Translations under genes and position numbers: made by a program
Shown: one piece after another, positions 48,890-58,129 of the stretch
Numbering within the stretch: the first letter of the stretch is position 1
Layout: every line of letters starts with the position of its first letter
The notes under the pieces: model-generated
Told to the model about the DNA's origin: nothing
Database searches by the model: none
Seen by the model: the letters and a program-made list of their open reading frames with translations, nothing else
Assembly (NCBI GenBank): GCA_900318265.1
Contig: ONKA01000006.1
Location: 62,001-126,000 of the forward strand
Length of the DNA stretch: 64,000 nt
Reading direction: 5' to 3'
Origin: an uncultured Bacteroidales bacterium
Lineage (GTDB): Bacteria; Bacteroidota; Bacteroidia; Bacteroidales; F082

Positions 48890-50542
48890 TTATTTCAATA
48901 ACACTTCTGCCGCCCGTAAGGCTTCGGGCGTGACTTGGTCGTTGCTGAGCATCTTGGCGATTTCGGTGATGCGTTCATCGTGTTGCAAGACGCGGATATG
49001 GGATTGCGTGCGTTCGCCTTCATTGTCCTTGTAGATGAAATAATGATGCTCGGCTTGGCTGGCCACTTGGGGCAAGTGGGTGATGGAGATGAGCTGCAGC
49101 GAATGTCCCATCTGTCGCATGATACCACCAATTTTTGCTGCCACTTCGCCTGAGACGCCCGTGTCGATTTCGTCGAAGATGAGGGTGGGAATGTAGTTGT
49201 AGTCCGACACCGCACTTTTGATGGAAAGCATCAAGCGCGAGAGCTCGCCACCCGAAGCCACGCGGCGTAGGTCGTCAACGGCGATGCCTTTGTTGGCGGA
49301 GAAGAGGAAACGGATTTCGTCATTGCCTTTGCTGCCAAAGTTCTCTATGATTTCCACGCTGACTTGGAACTGGGCAAAAGGCATGGCCAACTGCTGCACC
49401 AGCGTGGTGACTTTTTCGCTGAAAACCTTAGCGGCTTGGCAACGCTTGTCGTGTAAGGTTTTAGCAAGGCTTGAAAGTTGTTTTTCGCTGTCCTTTAGCT
49501 CTTTTTTAGCCTTGGCGATGGCTTCGTCAATGTTCTCAAAGGCATTCACCCTTTCTTTCAAGCTGTCGCGCAAGGCGATGAGCTCTCCAAAGTCGTTGAC
49601 GCGATGCTTCATCATCAGTCGGCTGAGTAGGTCGTAACGCTCTTGTAGGTTTTGCAGCTGTCCCTCGTCAAATTGGGTGCCGTCTTCGTGGCGGCGCAGT
49701 TCGTAGGCGATATCTTTTAGCTCGACTTTTAGGATGTTGACGCGCTCCTGAAGGCTTTCTGTGTCAGGCAAGAGGTGCTTTAGACGCGAAAGGGTAGAAG
49801 CCAGTTCGTTGATTTGTCCTAAAATAGCCGTTTCAGAATCTTCCATCAACCCATTGGCAGTGACAAGCAAAGTCTTGATTTCCTCGGCATTCTCCATCAC
49901 GCTGAGGGTATGCTCAATCTCGGCGTATTCGCCTTCTTTGAGTTGGGCTTTGTCAAGCTCATCCAACTGGAACTTCAGGTAGTCGTTTTCGGCGGCGTTT
50001 TTAGTCGCCATCTCCTTCAGCTCGTTCAGCTTCCGCTTGAGGGTGTTATAGTGACCATATTCTGCTTGATATTGAGATAAGACCTCACCATTTTGTGAAA
50101 TCTCGTCCAATAATTTCAACTGAAAATCTGCATTGGTAAGCAGGAGGGAGTCGTGTTGCGAGTGGATGTCGACCAACTGACAGCCGATTTCTTTCATGGT
50201 CTGCAAGGCTACAGGCGTATCGTTGATGAAAGCCCTGCTTTTCTTCTGCGGGTTGAGCTCACGGCGGAAGATACATTCGGTTTCAAAGTCGAGGTCGTTT
50301 TCCTCAAAGATGGTTCTCAGCGCATCATCGGTCAATGAAAAAGCAGCTTCCACCACGCACTTCTTGTCCTTGTCGTAGAGCACGTTGGTGTCGGCACGGT
50401 CGCCCAAGGCAAAACCTAAGGCGCCGAGCAGGATAGACTTGCCCGCACCAGTTTCGCCAGTGATGACATTGAAGCCGTTCTCAAAACTGACATCCAGCTC
50501 GTCAATCAAGGCGTAGTTACTGATGTGCAGTTGCTTGAGCAT
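48890..50542 (-). CDS. recN: DNA repair protein RecN
   Basis: A 550-residue SMC-like repair ATPase for double-strand breaks. The N-terminal ABC half starts MLKQLHISNYALIDELDVSF with Walker A GETGAGKSILLGAL, a coiled-coil middle spans about residues 150-370, and the C-terminal half has the signature ASGGELSRLMLSIKSAV and Walker B LIFDEIDTGVSG, followed by ISITHLPQVASQAEHHYFIYK. Standard length. It follows the porD-like gene by 12 bases, the Bacteroidota order bamD-rpoZ-...-porD-recN. Confidence 0.96.
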   Translation of the reverse strand: MLKQLHISNYALIDELDVSFENGFNVITGETGAGKSILLGALGFALGDRADTNVLYDKDKKCVVEAAFSLTDDALRTIFEENDLDFETECIFRRELNPQKKSRAFINDTPVALQTMKEIGCQLVDIHSQHDSLLLTNADFQLKLLDEISQNGEVLSQYQAEYGHYNTLKRKLNELKEMATKNAAENDYLKFQLDELDKAQLKEGEYAEIEHTLSVMENAEEIKTLLVTANGLMEDSETAILGQINELASTLSRLKHLLPDTESLQERVNILKVELKDIAYELRRHEDGTQFDEGQLQNLQERYDLLSRLMMKHRVNDFGELIALRDSLKERVNAFENIDEAIAKAKKELKDSEKQLSSLAKTLHDKRCQAAKVFSEKVTTLVQQLAMPFAQFQVSVEIIENFGSKGNDEIRFLFSANKGIAVDDLRRVASGGELSRLMLSIKSAVSDYNYIPTLIFDEIDTGVSGEVAAKIGGIMRQMGHSLQLISITHLPQVASQAEHHYFIYKDNEGERTQSHIRVLQHDERITEIAKMLSNDQVTPEALRAAEVLLK

Positions 50543-50554
50543 AAAAAGGGAGGA

Positions 50555-51472
50555 TTATCTGCCTGTGTTTTGCAGCATTTCGTCGTAACGCGAACTTTGC
50601 GAAGGGTCGATGGTCTTCATGATGTTGGCGGCCTCGGTCCTGATTTTCATATCACCCTGAGAGTACACCTGGATGATTTCATCGCGCTTGCTCTCGATGA
50701 GCAGTTGGAGGAAATAGCACATGGGGTTGCGTTCGTAGATACCCTGCAGTTGTGCTATTGCATTGAGCATGGATTCGCGGGCATCATCGGGCTTTTCAGC
50801 CATCTTGTCCAGACCTTGTCGATGGTAGTCGTAGATGAACTGGCGCAGCGGCTGGTAGGTCGGGTTATTGATGTCGCTGATGATGGCATAGCGGTTTTGC
50901 CTTCCCGTCGAGCTCCAACCGTTCTCCGAGCCAGGGTCTTGAGGCGCGGCATGTGCGATGGTCTCTGCGATGGCAAAGAAAGGATCGCCGCCGTTGAGGG
51001 AGAAGGAGTCGAAGTCGAGACCGAGGAAGAGGTACACGTAGAACCCAATCGTGCTTGTGATGTTGGAGATGTATGTGTTCGGGTTGAAGTCGAGCGTCTG
51101 ACCATCGGTGTATTCAAAATAGAACCTACGGTCGATGTAGTTGAACATCGGGGTGTTGTAGTTCGACTTGTAAACCGGGCGGCGGAGCGCCAAGTTGATC
51201 TCAGCGGTGAAGTAGTTACCCTCGCGGCTGGTCACATCGACGAGCATGGAACATTCTATCTTCTCCGCTTGCCTGAAGTTGATCTCCGTGAACTTCGTGT
51301 TGTTGATGAATTCATAAAGGGAGGTCTGCAGGTTCTGGTAGATGGTCTTGTCGCTACCTTGCACCTTGTTGGAACTGACGCGCACGTCGCATTGAAGCTC
51401 CTGCGCCTGCACCGCATCAAAGCTCAGTAGGCAGCCGAGGGCTATGAGTAGTATGGCAAAGACTCTTTTCAT
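50555..51472 (-). CDS. porD: DUF4835 protein, PorD-like (T9SS)
   Basis: A 305-residue exported protein of the DUF4835 family, also called PorD, associated with type IX secretion. Signal peptide ends AVQAQ, and then the family start ELQCDVRVSSNKVQGSDKTIYQNLQ. Other conserved blocks are FTEINFRQAEKIECSMLVDV, INLALRRPVYKSNYNTPMFNYIDRRFYFEY and TSTIGFYVYLFLGLDFDSFSLNGGDPFF. Location between rpoZ and recN agrees. The usual coaBC gene between rpoZ and this gene is missing. Symbol by family and position. Confidence 0.85.
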   Translation of the reverse strand: MKRVFAILLIALGCLLSFDAVQAQELQCDVRVSSNKVQGSDKTIYQNLQTSLYEFINNTKFTEINFRQAEKIECSMLVDVTSREGNYFTAEINLALRRPVYKSNYNTPMFNYIDRRFYFEYTDGQTLDFNPNTYISNITSTIGFYVYLFLGLDFDSFSLNGGDPFFAIAETIAHAAPQDPGSENGWSSTGRQNRYAIISDINNPTYQPLRQFIYDYHRQGLDKMAEKPDDARESMLNAIAQLQGIYERNPMCYFLQLLIESKRDEIIQVYSQGDMKIRTEAANIMKTIDPSQSSRYDEMLQNTGR

Positions 51473-51499
51473 GGCTTCTCCCTTTATGATGTTCGCAAA

Positions 51500-51838
51500 T
51501 CAGAAGGCTTCCTGGTTCTCCTTGGCGGGGTTGCGGAAGTAGATCTGGTCGTGAAGGAATTCGTGGATGGCAATCAGCGTGGGTTTGGGTAAGCGCTCAT
51601 AGAACTTGGCGATTTCGATTTGCTCCTTGTTCTCAAACACTTCTTCCAAACTGTCGTTGGTGGCGGCGGCAAACGACTCAATCTTCTCGTTAAGCTCGGC
51701 CTTCATCTCAGAAGCGATTTGGTTGGCTCTGATGGACAGGATGGCTACAGTCTCATAGATGTTGCCGGTGCCTTTGTAGAATTGGTCTTTCTGACGGGTG
51801 ACCACCGTCGTTTCTGTCTTAATCTTCTTGAAATCCAT
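51500..51838 (-). CDS. rpoZ: RNA polymerase omega subunit, Bacteroidota type
   Basis: A 112-residue RpoZ-type protein, which helps assemble RNA polymerase. ATG 51838 (MDFKKIKTETTVVTRQKDQF) is used; a longer frame continues into bamD and is not credible. The core NIYETVAILSIRANQIASEMKAELNEKIESFAA is the Bacteroidota omega signature. Starts two bases after bamD ends. Confidence 0.88.
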   Translation of the reverse strand: MDFKKIKTETTVVTRQKDQFYKGTGNIYETVAILSIRANQIASEMKAELNEKIESFAAATNDSLEEVFENKEQIEIAKFYERLPKPTLIAIHEFLHDQIYFRNPAKENQEAF

Positions 51839-51840
51839 AG

Positions 51841-52638
51841 TTATTTGTAGTTTTCTAATTTCTTTCTTGCTTTGTTGGCAATGCCGTTCACTTCTTGCAG
51901 ATACTTGCTGTTCGGATAGAGGTAGGTCAAGGCATTGCATTGTTCGACACACGATTCGTAACGCTCGCGCTGCTTTTCCGTGATGCTGTTCTCGGCATAG
52001 TCGTAATAGGTCTTGGCCATGTCAAAGAGGATCTCCTCGCGGTGCAACGTATTGGGGTATTTCTTCAGCATGTTCTCAAACGAGGTAATGGCAGCACTAT
52101 AGTTTTCCATGCGATAGAAAAGCCTGCAGATGTTGTAGTCTTTCTCTTCCAACTTGTTATTTAGGTCGGTCAAAAGCTTTTGTGCACGCTGCAAACTGTC
52201 GCTTTTCGGGTACTGCTCGATGAAACTGTTCAGTTGCTTGATGGCCGTGTGGGTGCTCGTTTGGTCCAACCCTGACTCGGGTGAGACACGATAGCTGCAA
52301 TAAGCACTCATGAAAGCGGCTTTCTCGGCGTCCTTCGAGAAGGGATAGGTCTGCACAAAACGGTTGAAGTAGTAACCAGCGATGTCATAGTCGTCTTGAT
52401 AGTAGTAACACAAGGCGGTTTTGTAGGTGATCGACTCACCTCTGGGTGTGTTGCGGAACGAGGCTTGAAGCAGGTCGAATAATTGAAGGGCATGGTTGTA
52501 GTCGCCACGCTCATAATAGTCAACCGCCACCTCATATTTCATCTCGTTGTCGGTGCTTGTCACCAAACGGTTGAAGTCGTTGCACGAGCTGAAGGCCACG
52601 AGACCCAAAACTGCCAATATCAAAAGTCTGTTTTTCAT
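51841..52638 (-). CDS. bamD: Outer membrane assembly lipoprotein BamD
   Basis: A 265-residue TPR lipoprotein of the BAM complex. Lipobox AFSSC near residue 19, followed by NDFNRLVTSTDNEMKYEVAVDYYERGDYNHALQLF and several tetratricopeptide units (ALCYYYQDDYDIAGYYFNRFVQTYPFSKDAEKAAFM). Partner of the BamA at the window start, although at another locus. It leads the run bamD-rpoZ-porD-recN and has a -7 element at 52647-52654. Confidence 0.9.
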   Translation of the reverse strand: MKNRLLILAVLGLVAFSSCNDFNRLVTSTDNEMKYEVAVDYYERGDYNHALQLFDLLQASFRNTPRGESITYKTALCYYYQDDYDIAGYYFNRFVQTYPFSKDAEKAAFMSAYCSYRVSPESGLDQTSTHTAIKQLNSFIEQYPKSDSLQRAQKLLTDLNNKLEEKDYNICRLFYRMENYSAAITSFENMLKKYPNTLHREEILFDMAKTYYDYAENSITEKQRERYESCVEQCNALTYLYPNSKYLQEVNGIANKARKKLENYK

Positions 52639-52646
52639 CGGGGCTG

Positions 52647-52654
52647 CAAAATTA
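52647..52654 (-). promoter_or_regulatory. -7 element TAATTTTG (minus strand) for bamD
   Basis: Reads TAATTTTGCAGCC on the minus strand, 8 bases before the bamD start, so the mRNA leader would be very short. Confidence 0.5.
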
Positions 52655-52689
52655 CTGATTTTTGCGTTACTAACGAGTGGTTTTGACTA

Positions 52690-55218
52690 TTATTTTTCGA
52701 TGACTATTTTTTCGACTTGGGTTCCCTCAGCTGTCAGTTGCAGGAAATAAACGCCTGGGTTCAGGCCGGAGGCGTCAATCAAGGTCTTGCCTTCGCCATC
52801 GCCTGACATTACTTGCTGACCCATGCTGTTGAAGAGTCTGAAGCTGTATTCCCCTTTGACGTTGACGGTAAACGTGCCATTGTTGGGGTTGGGGTAGATG
52901 TTAGGCACAACGTCGTTCTCGGTCACCGACCAGTCTCTGATGGTGACGGTGATCTCGTCGGATTCGCTGTTGCCTTCGCTGTCGGTCACAACGACTTTGT
53001 AGGTGGTTTCAGGCTCGGTTGGGGTGGCCACAGGGTTGGCGATGTTCGGGTTGTCGAGGGTCTCGGCAGGTTCCCAAATGTAAGTGTATTGGCCTGAGCC
53101 GCCAGTGGCAACCACGTTGAGTTGGCTGCTTTCGCCCTCGTTGATGACTTCGGGGTCGGCGGTAATCTCAAGGGTGATGGGGTCGTATGAACCAACGCAG
53201 TTGATCATGGCAACCCAGCCGGAGGCGGTGACACCTTGGTCGGAAGTAAAGCGGAAGGTGAGAGCACCTTCGTTGTTTGTAGCAGTCACTTCGCCAGGAT
53301 TGTTGGCGCCATCGTATTGTCCGATGAGTGTAGCGCTTGTCGAGCTGCCGTCGTAGATGTAGAGGTAGTCGTAGCCTTCTTCGGTGTTGAACTCGGCAAA
53401 GTTGACACGAATCTTGTTACCTTCAATGGCAGGCATGAAGGTCATGGTGTAGTTTCTGTTGTTGTTGTAGTTGTTGTTAGGGCCACCGTTGTCATAGAAG
53501 AGGGCGTTGCAGGTCTCAACGGTGCCGTCCTGCATGTTATAGGACTCGCGCACTTGGATGTATGCCTCGCGAGTCAAGGTTTCGCTGTTGCCATCGGTGT
53601 CGGTGATGGTCAGCGTGACGTCGTAGTCGCCGGATTCGTTATAGACAATGCCATTGGGGTTCTGTTGTGTCGAGGTGGACGGTGTGCCGCCTTCGAAGGT
53701 CCATTCCCAAGAGACGATATCGCCAAACGAACCATCGGTGAAGTTGACACTGCCACCAAGGGCCACCTGTGTGGAAGAAGCATTGAAGTTGGGCAACAGA
53801 CAACTGCCAGGGACGAGTTGAACGTCTAAGTTAATGGTCTCGCCATCGGCGATGGTGACATCGACGAGTTTCGGGCAATAGCCGTCCTCGCTGATGATGA
53901 AGGTATAGCTGCCACCCTTGATAGGACGGTAGAAATCGCCCATGACGTGTGATGAGACTTCCGAGCCATGGTGGTCATGACCACTGACTGTGATCAAAGC
54001 GCCCTCGATGGGTTCACCCGTGATGCTGTCCGTAACGATGCCGCGCACGCCCTTGGTGCACTGCTCGATATAAGTCAGCATGCTGTTGTGGTTAATGTTC
54101 CAGAAGTTGGGCAGTTGCGAGGCATTGGGTGTCTTGCTGTTTGAGCATTCGATGGTCACCTCGCGACATTGGCCATAGTAGTTCATGTAGTCTTGGCGGC
54201 TGCCCGTAATGGTGTACCAAGCGTAGCCATTGGTGATGCCGTTGTTGTAGTCGGTCATGTAATTGTTGCTGACTTCATGGGTGAGGTTGGCGTATTCATG
54301 GCAGACCAATTGCCACCAGGCGTCATCGGCATGGAGGGGTTGATAGGTGTCCCAAGGATAGTTCATCACCTCGGCGCCGCCATGGTAGTTGGCGCTCATC
54401 GTGAACAGATGCTCTTGTGCCAGATCCATCATCCATTGGCATTCGTCCTGATAATAGGAAGCACCATCGGGATGGGGGCCGTCGTCGAAGTCGGGGAAGT
54501 GACGGTTCAAGTCGACATGGTTGCCGTTTTCACGCGTTGCACCATAAACGGTGTTGTTACCGCCGTGGTAGGTGCCGTCGGGATTGGTGCAAGGGAAGAT
54601 GAAGAGGTCGACGTTGTCCAGGATGTTGAGAATACGGGGGTCGTTGCTGGTGCAGAATTCGTCGATGAGACGCAGCATCAGGATCATGCCCGTCACTTCG
54701 TCACCGTGCATGGTGGAGGTATAGAGGAAATGGGGTTTGCCATCGGTTTGGCCGTTGTTGAGGCGTGCGCCCATCAGTTTACGTCCACTGGCCAAGGTGC
54801 CTAATTCGATATAGGTGCAACGGTCGGGGTGCTCAGTGGCAAATTGCTGCATCATGGCTTCGTATTCGCCGTAGGTGAGGTAGGAGTCCCAGTCGTAAGT
54901 GCCACGGGAGGCATCATGCATGACGGGAATCTCGCGCATCGAGGGCGGGGTCATCAGCTTAGGTTGATAGCCACGTTGAATGAGGTTGTCATATTGACGT
55001 TGGTTGGCGTATGCGATGACGGTCTTGCCGTCGGTACCATCAACGGAACAAAGGTCGCTGATAGTCTGAATCTCGGTGGGTTTCAAAACGGTAAGGGAAA
55101 AGTAATACTCGCCCCTCTCTTGCATGAGTCGCTCCAAGTCTTTCTGATTGTTTTGGGCAAAAATGTTGCCGCTGATGATTGCGGCAAGAATAAGGATAAA
55201 ATAACGTAAGGTTTTCAT
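52690..55218 (-). CDS. Secreted M14 zinc carboxypeptidase with PKD, CUB-like and T9SS domains
   Basis: An 842-residue exported peptidase. Signal ends GNIFAQ. The M14 domain (about residues 110-400) has zinc ligands in TSTMHGDEVTG and SANYHGG, with the catalytic Glu in REVTIECSN. Then come a carboxypeptidase-regulatory fold (VRGIVTDSITGEPIEGALITVSGHDH), a PKD domain (VSWEWTFEGGTPSTSTQQNPNGIVY), a CUB-like region (YDYLYIYDGSSTSATLIGQY), an Ig/SprB-like unit, and a type A T9SS tail (NIYPNPNNGTFTVNV...GVYFLQLTAEG). Domain order resembles secreted carboxypeptidases of Porphyromonas such as CPG70. It follows dapA by seven bases. Confidence 0.9.
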   Translation of the reverse strand: MKTLRYFILILAAIISGNIFAQNNQKDLERLMQERGEYYFSLTVLKPTEIQTISDLCSVDGTDGKTVIAYANQRQYDNLIQRGYQPKLMTPPSMREIPVMHDASRGTYDWDSYLTYGEYEAMMQQFATEHPDRCTYIELGTLASGRKLMGARLNNGQTDGKPHFLYTSTMHGDEVTGMILMLRLIDEFCTSNDPRILNILDNVDLFIFPCTNPDGTYHGGNNTVYGATRENGNHVDLNRHFPDFDDGPHPDGASYYQDECQWMMDLAQEHLFTMSANYHGGAEVMNYPWDTYQPLHADDAWWQLVCHEYANLTHEVSNNYMTDYNNGITNGYAWYTITGSRQDYMNYYGQCREVTIECSNSKTPNASQLPNFWNINHNSMLTYIEQCTKGVRGIVTDSITGEPIEGALITVSGHDHHGSEVSSHVMGDFYRPIKGGSYTFIISEDGYCPKLVDVTIADGETINLDVQLVPGSCLLPNFNASSTQVALGGSVNFTDGSFGDIVSWEWTFEGGTPSTSTQQNPNGIVYNESGDYDVTLTITDTDGNSETLTREAYIQVRESYNMQDGTVETCNALFYDNGGPNNNYNNNRNYTMTFMPAIEGNKIRVNFAEFNTEEGYDYLYIYDGSSTSATLIGQYDGANNPGEVTATNNEGALTFRFTSDQGVTASGWVAMINCVGSYDPITLEITADPEVINEGESSQLNVVATGGSGQYTYIWEPAETLDNPNIANPVATPTEPETTYKVVVTDSEGNSESDEITVTIRDWSVTENDVVPNIYPNPNNGTFTVNVKGEYSFRLFNSMGQQVMSGDGEGKTLIDASGLNPGVYFLQLTAEGTQVEKIVIEK

Positions 55219-55225
55219 GTTTTAT

Positions 55226-56113
55226 TTATCTGTCTTTTAATTGTTTCCATTCTTCAATGATGTCGGCTTCCACCTTGTCGTTCACAGTCACCAAGGGCAG
55301 ACGCAAGACGTTTTCGCATAAGCCCATGTGGCTCATGAGGCATTTGATGCCAGCGGGGTTGCCGTCAGCGAAGATGAGCTGGTTCATGCGGAGCATGGCA
55401 TAGTGCAAGCTCAGGGCCTCGTCAATATGACTCTCCTTCATGGCATGCATCATGCGACTGAAGGGTTTGGTGTAGGCGTTGGCGGCTACTGAGATGACGC
55501 CCGTTGCGCCAAGAGCCATCAGAGGTTGGGTGATACCATCGTCGCCAGAGAGTACGTCGAAGTCGGCGGGTTTGTCACGCAAGATTTCCATGATCTGCTG
55601 CAGGTTGCCAGAGGCCTCTTTCACGGCGATGATGTTGGGGTGCTTGGCCAGTTCCACACAGGTGGTGGCTTGCAAGTTGACGCCCACGCGGCCAGGCACG
55701 TTGTAGACCACGACGGGCACGGGACTGGCATCGGCGATAGACTCAAAATGAGCCCTCATGCCGCGCTGGTTGGGCTTGTTGTAATAGGGCACGACGCTCA
55801 AAATGCCTTGAATGCCAGTGAAATCCTGTGCCTTGATGGCCTCGATGACGGCTTCCGTGTTGTTGCCGCCCATGCCGAGCAGTACGGGGAGACGATTGGC
55901 ATTGGTTTTCAGGATGGTGTCGACAACGAGTTTCTTCTCGTCCGCGCTGAGCGTAGGTGCTTCAGATGTGGTTCCAAGAGCCACCAAAAAGTCGGCGCCA
56001 TTGTCGATGACATGGTTGACGATTCTTATGAGAGATTCTGCATCAACAGATTGGTCTTGCTTGAAAGGGGTGATGAGGGCAATGCCCGTGCCTTTGAAAG
56101 GATTGTATTTCAT
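55226..56113 (-). CDS. dapA: 4-hydroxy-tetrahydrodipicolinate synthase
   Basis: A 295-residue DapA, joining pyruvate and aspartate semialdehyde for diaminopimelate and lysine. The Schiff-base lysine is in NIIAVKEASGN; the catalytic tyrosine is in PVVVYNVPGR; the aldehyde-binding region is FLVALGTTSEAPTLS and GDDGITQPLMALGATGVISV. It lies between the DUF6913-like gene and the M14 peptidase with seven-base gaps on both sides, so all three are likely cotranscribed. Confidence 0.95.
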   Translation of the reverse strand: MKYNPFKGTGIALITPFKQDQSVDAESLIRIVNHVIDNGADFLVALGTTSEAPTLSADEKKLVVDTILKTNANRLPVLLGMGGNNTEAVIEAIKAQDFTGIQGILSVVPYYNKPNQRGMRAHFESIADASPVPVVVYNVPGRVGVNLQATTCVELAKHPNIIAVKEASGNLQQIMEILRDKPADFDVLSGDDGITQPLMALGATGVISVAANAYTKPFSRMMHAMKESHIDEALSLHYAMLRMNQLIFADGNPAGIKCLMSHMGLCENVLRLPLVTVNDKVEADIIEEWKQLKDR

Positions 56114-56120
56114 GTGGTTG

Positions 56121-56672
56121 TTATTGTTGTGTTTGTGTTCCTGCCAAGGCCTTCAAGTAATTGTGCAGGACATGGATGTTTGACACCGGATCGGTGCCTC
56201 TTGGGTTCTCGATGACCAGATCGTAAATTTCGACGTTTTTGCTCTGCTGGAAACTGATTCTGAAATCCGATTTCGGCAAGGTGCAGAGGTAGTCGCTGAT
56301 TTCGGTGGTTTTACCCGCCATGTTGATGATCATCGCACTGTAGGGAAGCTTTCTGAGGTATTCGTGCTTTTCAGGTTTTAGCACGCTCATGAAGCCGAAG
56401 TCCTTGGGCGTGATTTCATTGTAAAGATCGCTTTGCAGTATGGTGTCCGACATCTGGTTGCATAGGATGATGAAGCCACATCGACCAACACCAAACAGAG
56501 CTTTCACGCTGCTTTCTATGTTTTTATGTATGCTTTTGTCGTTCTCGTCGAGGATAATCAACACCGAGTTGATCCGTTGGAGATTGGGCATTTTAGCTGT
56601 CGTTTTCTCCGCGAGAAACTGCTCAAAGGCACGTTGTAATGCTCTATTTCTGAGATATGAAGAGATTTTCAT
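56121..56672 (-). CDS. Conserved Bacteroidota protein of unknown function (DUF6913-like)
   Basis: A 183-residue cytoplasmic protein that I recall as the DUF6913 type. It has a helical basic N-terminus (MKISSYLRNRALQRAFEQFL) and an alpha/beta body (INSVLIILDENDKSIHKNIESSVKALFG, CGFIILCNQMSDT, YSAMIINMAGK). No motif suggests an activity. It precedes dapA and starts right at its promoter element, so it leads the three-gene transcript. Confidence 0.7.
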   Translation of the reverse strand: MKISSYLRNRALQRAFEQFLAEKTTAKMPNLQRINSVLIILDENDKSIHKNIESSVKALFGVGRCGFIILCNQMSDTILQSDLYNEITPKDFGFMSVLKPEKHEYLRKLPYSAMIINMAGKTTEISDYLCTLPKSDFRISFQQSKNVEIYDLVIENPRGTDPVSNIHVLHNYLKALAGTQTQQ

Positions 56673-56676
56673 GCCG

Positions 56677-56684
56677 CAAATTTA
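56677..56684 (-). promoter_or_regulatory. -7 element TAAATTTG (minus strand)
   Basis: Reads TAAATTTGCGGC on the minus strand, 4 bases before the ATG at 56672; the transcript may be almost leaderless. Confidence 0.45.
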
Positions 56685-56726
56685 GGGAAAATCTATGAGA
56701 TAGCAGGATATTTTCCTAAAAAACGC

Positions 56727-56734
56727 TAATTTTG
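56727..56734 (+). promoter_or_regulatory. -7 element TAATTTTG for the MBL hydrolase
   Basis: TAATTTTGCA about 28 bases before ATG 56763 and 49 bases before ATG 56784. Confidence 0.55.
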
Positions 56735-56783
56735 CATTTTTATTATCGCAAACGCTTAATGGATGCAAGTGAATACTAAGAAT

Positions 56784-57557
56784 ATGATTGTCACCGTGTT
56801 GGGTACAGGGACCTCGCAAGGTGTTCCTGTCATCGGTTGCACATGTCCCGTGTGTCAAAGCAAAGACCCACGCGACAAGCGTCTTCGCACCTCCATCTTG
56901 ATTCAAACCGACGAGGTGACGGTGGCCGTGGATGCTGGTCCCGACTTCCGCCAACAGATGCTGCGCGAGAACGTCACCAAGTTGGACGCCGTGCTCATCA
57001 CCCATGAGCATAAGGACCACATCGGAGGCCTCGACGACCTACGCCCTTTCATCTTCAAACAGCAAAAGCCCATGACGCTTTATGTTGATGACACGGCACT
57101 GCCTGAAATCAAGCGAGAGTATTCCTACGCCTTCGACGAGCATCCCTATCCTGGTGCGCCCACCTACGACATCCATCGTCTCGATGAGACACCTTTCGAC
57201 ATTGGAGACTTGCATTTCATCCCTATCAAACTGAAGCATTACACTTTGACTTGTTATGCCTTCCGTATTGGCAATTTTGCATACGTCACCGACTTGAGTG
57301 AGATTTCGGATGAGGCGATTGAAAAGCTGCAAGGTGTTGAATATCTGATTATTGAGGCCTTACAAAAGAAGAAACACTATTCGCATCTCACTTTGGACGA
57401 GGCCATTGAGATTTCCCGAAGGGTGGGGGCAAGGAAGACCTGGTTCACGCATTGCAGCCACAGCATGGGCCTTGCCGCCGATGTCAACCGTGAACTACCC
57501 GAAGGCATGATGCTTGCTTACGACGGACTGAAAATTGTAGTAAACGATGGCCTATAG
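56784..57557 (+). CDS. MBL-fold hydrolase, PhnP-like
   Basis: A 257-residue metallo-beta-lactamase-fold protein. ATG 56784 starts MIVTVLGTGTSQGVPVIGC, the family beginning; ATG 56763 would add seven residues. A structural zinc site is likely in VIGCTCPVCQSKD. The catalytic metal motif is ITHEHKDHIGG (HxHxDH). Related proteins (PhnP) cleave cyclic phosphodiesters. The stop codon lies inside a palindromic GCCTATGGC repeat (57548-57620). Confidence 0.88.
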   Translation: MIVTVLGTGTSQGVPVIGCTCPVCQSKDPRDKRLRTSILIQTDEVTVAVDAGPDFRQQMLRENVTKLDAVLITHEHKDHIGGLDDLRPFIFKQQKPMTLYVDDTALPEIKREYSYAFDEHPYPGAPTYDIHRLDETPFDIGDLHFIPIKLKHYTLTCYAFRIGNFAYVTDLSEISDEAIEKLQGVEYLIIEALQKKKHYSHLTLDEAIEISRRVGARKTWFTHCSHSMGLAADVNRELPEGMMLAYDGLKIVVNDGL

Positions 57558-57620
57558 CTTATGGCCAATGGCTGACCCAACGTATTGGCAAGCCATAGGC
57601 CATAAGCCATCAGCCATAGG
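57548..57620. repeat. Palindromic GGCCTATAGC/GCCATAGGC repeat
   Basis: Arms of ATGGCCTATAGC...TTGG and GCCATAGGCCATAAGCC... with a loop around 57575. It covers the end of the MBL gene; simple units AACAACTGA follow to 57668. Same family as 8770-8843 and 9617-9692. Confidence 0.82.
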
Positions 57621-57670
57621 CAACTGAACAACTAAACAACTGAATAACTGAACAACTGAACAACTAAAAT

Positions 57671-58129
57671 ATGAAAGCAACTTATTCCCAAAGACTGATC
57701 AAACTCGCCGACCTCAACCACCACCAAACTTTTTTTGCAGGTCGCTGTTCAGAGTACTTTTTAGAGAGTTCTTATTTTGCTGTCGCACAGTATGTTGATA
57801 CAAAGGATACGGTCCTTCTTGTGCTCCATGGCATCGACTTCAAGTTCCCGATTTTCGCGGGCGATATCGTCACTTTCGAGAGCAAAGTCATCTCTGTGGG
57901 TCGCAGCACATTGACAGTTTACACCAAAATGTACCGCAGCCGCGAGCCCGAAAAGATTGCCGCCGATGGCTTCGCCACCTTCTCTTATTTGGATGAGAAC
58001 CACCATTCCCGTCCTCATGGCATCACGCTTGAGCCTGAAAATGATGAAGAAAGGTTCCTGCAGCAGCAAGCCTTGGAGGTGATGGAGGACTCGAAGCGCC
58101 GGGCAAAGGCGATGAACCAACGGCTTTAA
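57671..58129 (+). CDS. Hotdog-fold acyl-CoA thioesterase
   Basis: A 152-residue hotdog thioesterase of the YciA/BFIT type that releases free acids from acyl-CoA. Marks: LADLNHHQTFFAGRCSEYF (start of the hotdog helix with conserved His and acid), DTVLLVLHGIDFKFPIFAGDIVTFESKV and YTKMYRS. Length fits a single-domain form. Its last four bases overlap the stop of the convergent HD gene. Substrate chain length is not predictable. Confidence 0.85.
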   Translation: MKATYSQRLIKLADLNHHQTFFAGRCSEYFLESSYFAVAQYVDTKDTVLLVLHGIDFKFPIFAGDIVTFESKVISVGRSTLTVYTKMYRSREPEKIAADGFATFSYLDENHHSRPHGITLEPENDEERFLQQQALEVMEDSKRRAKAMNQRL

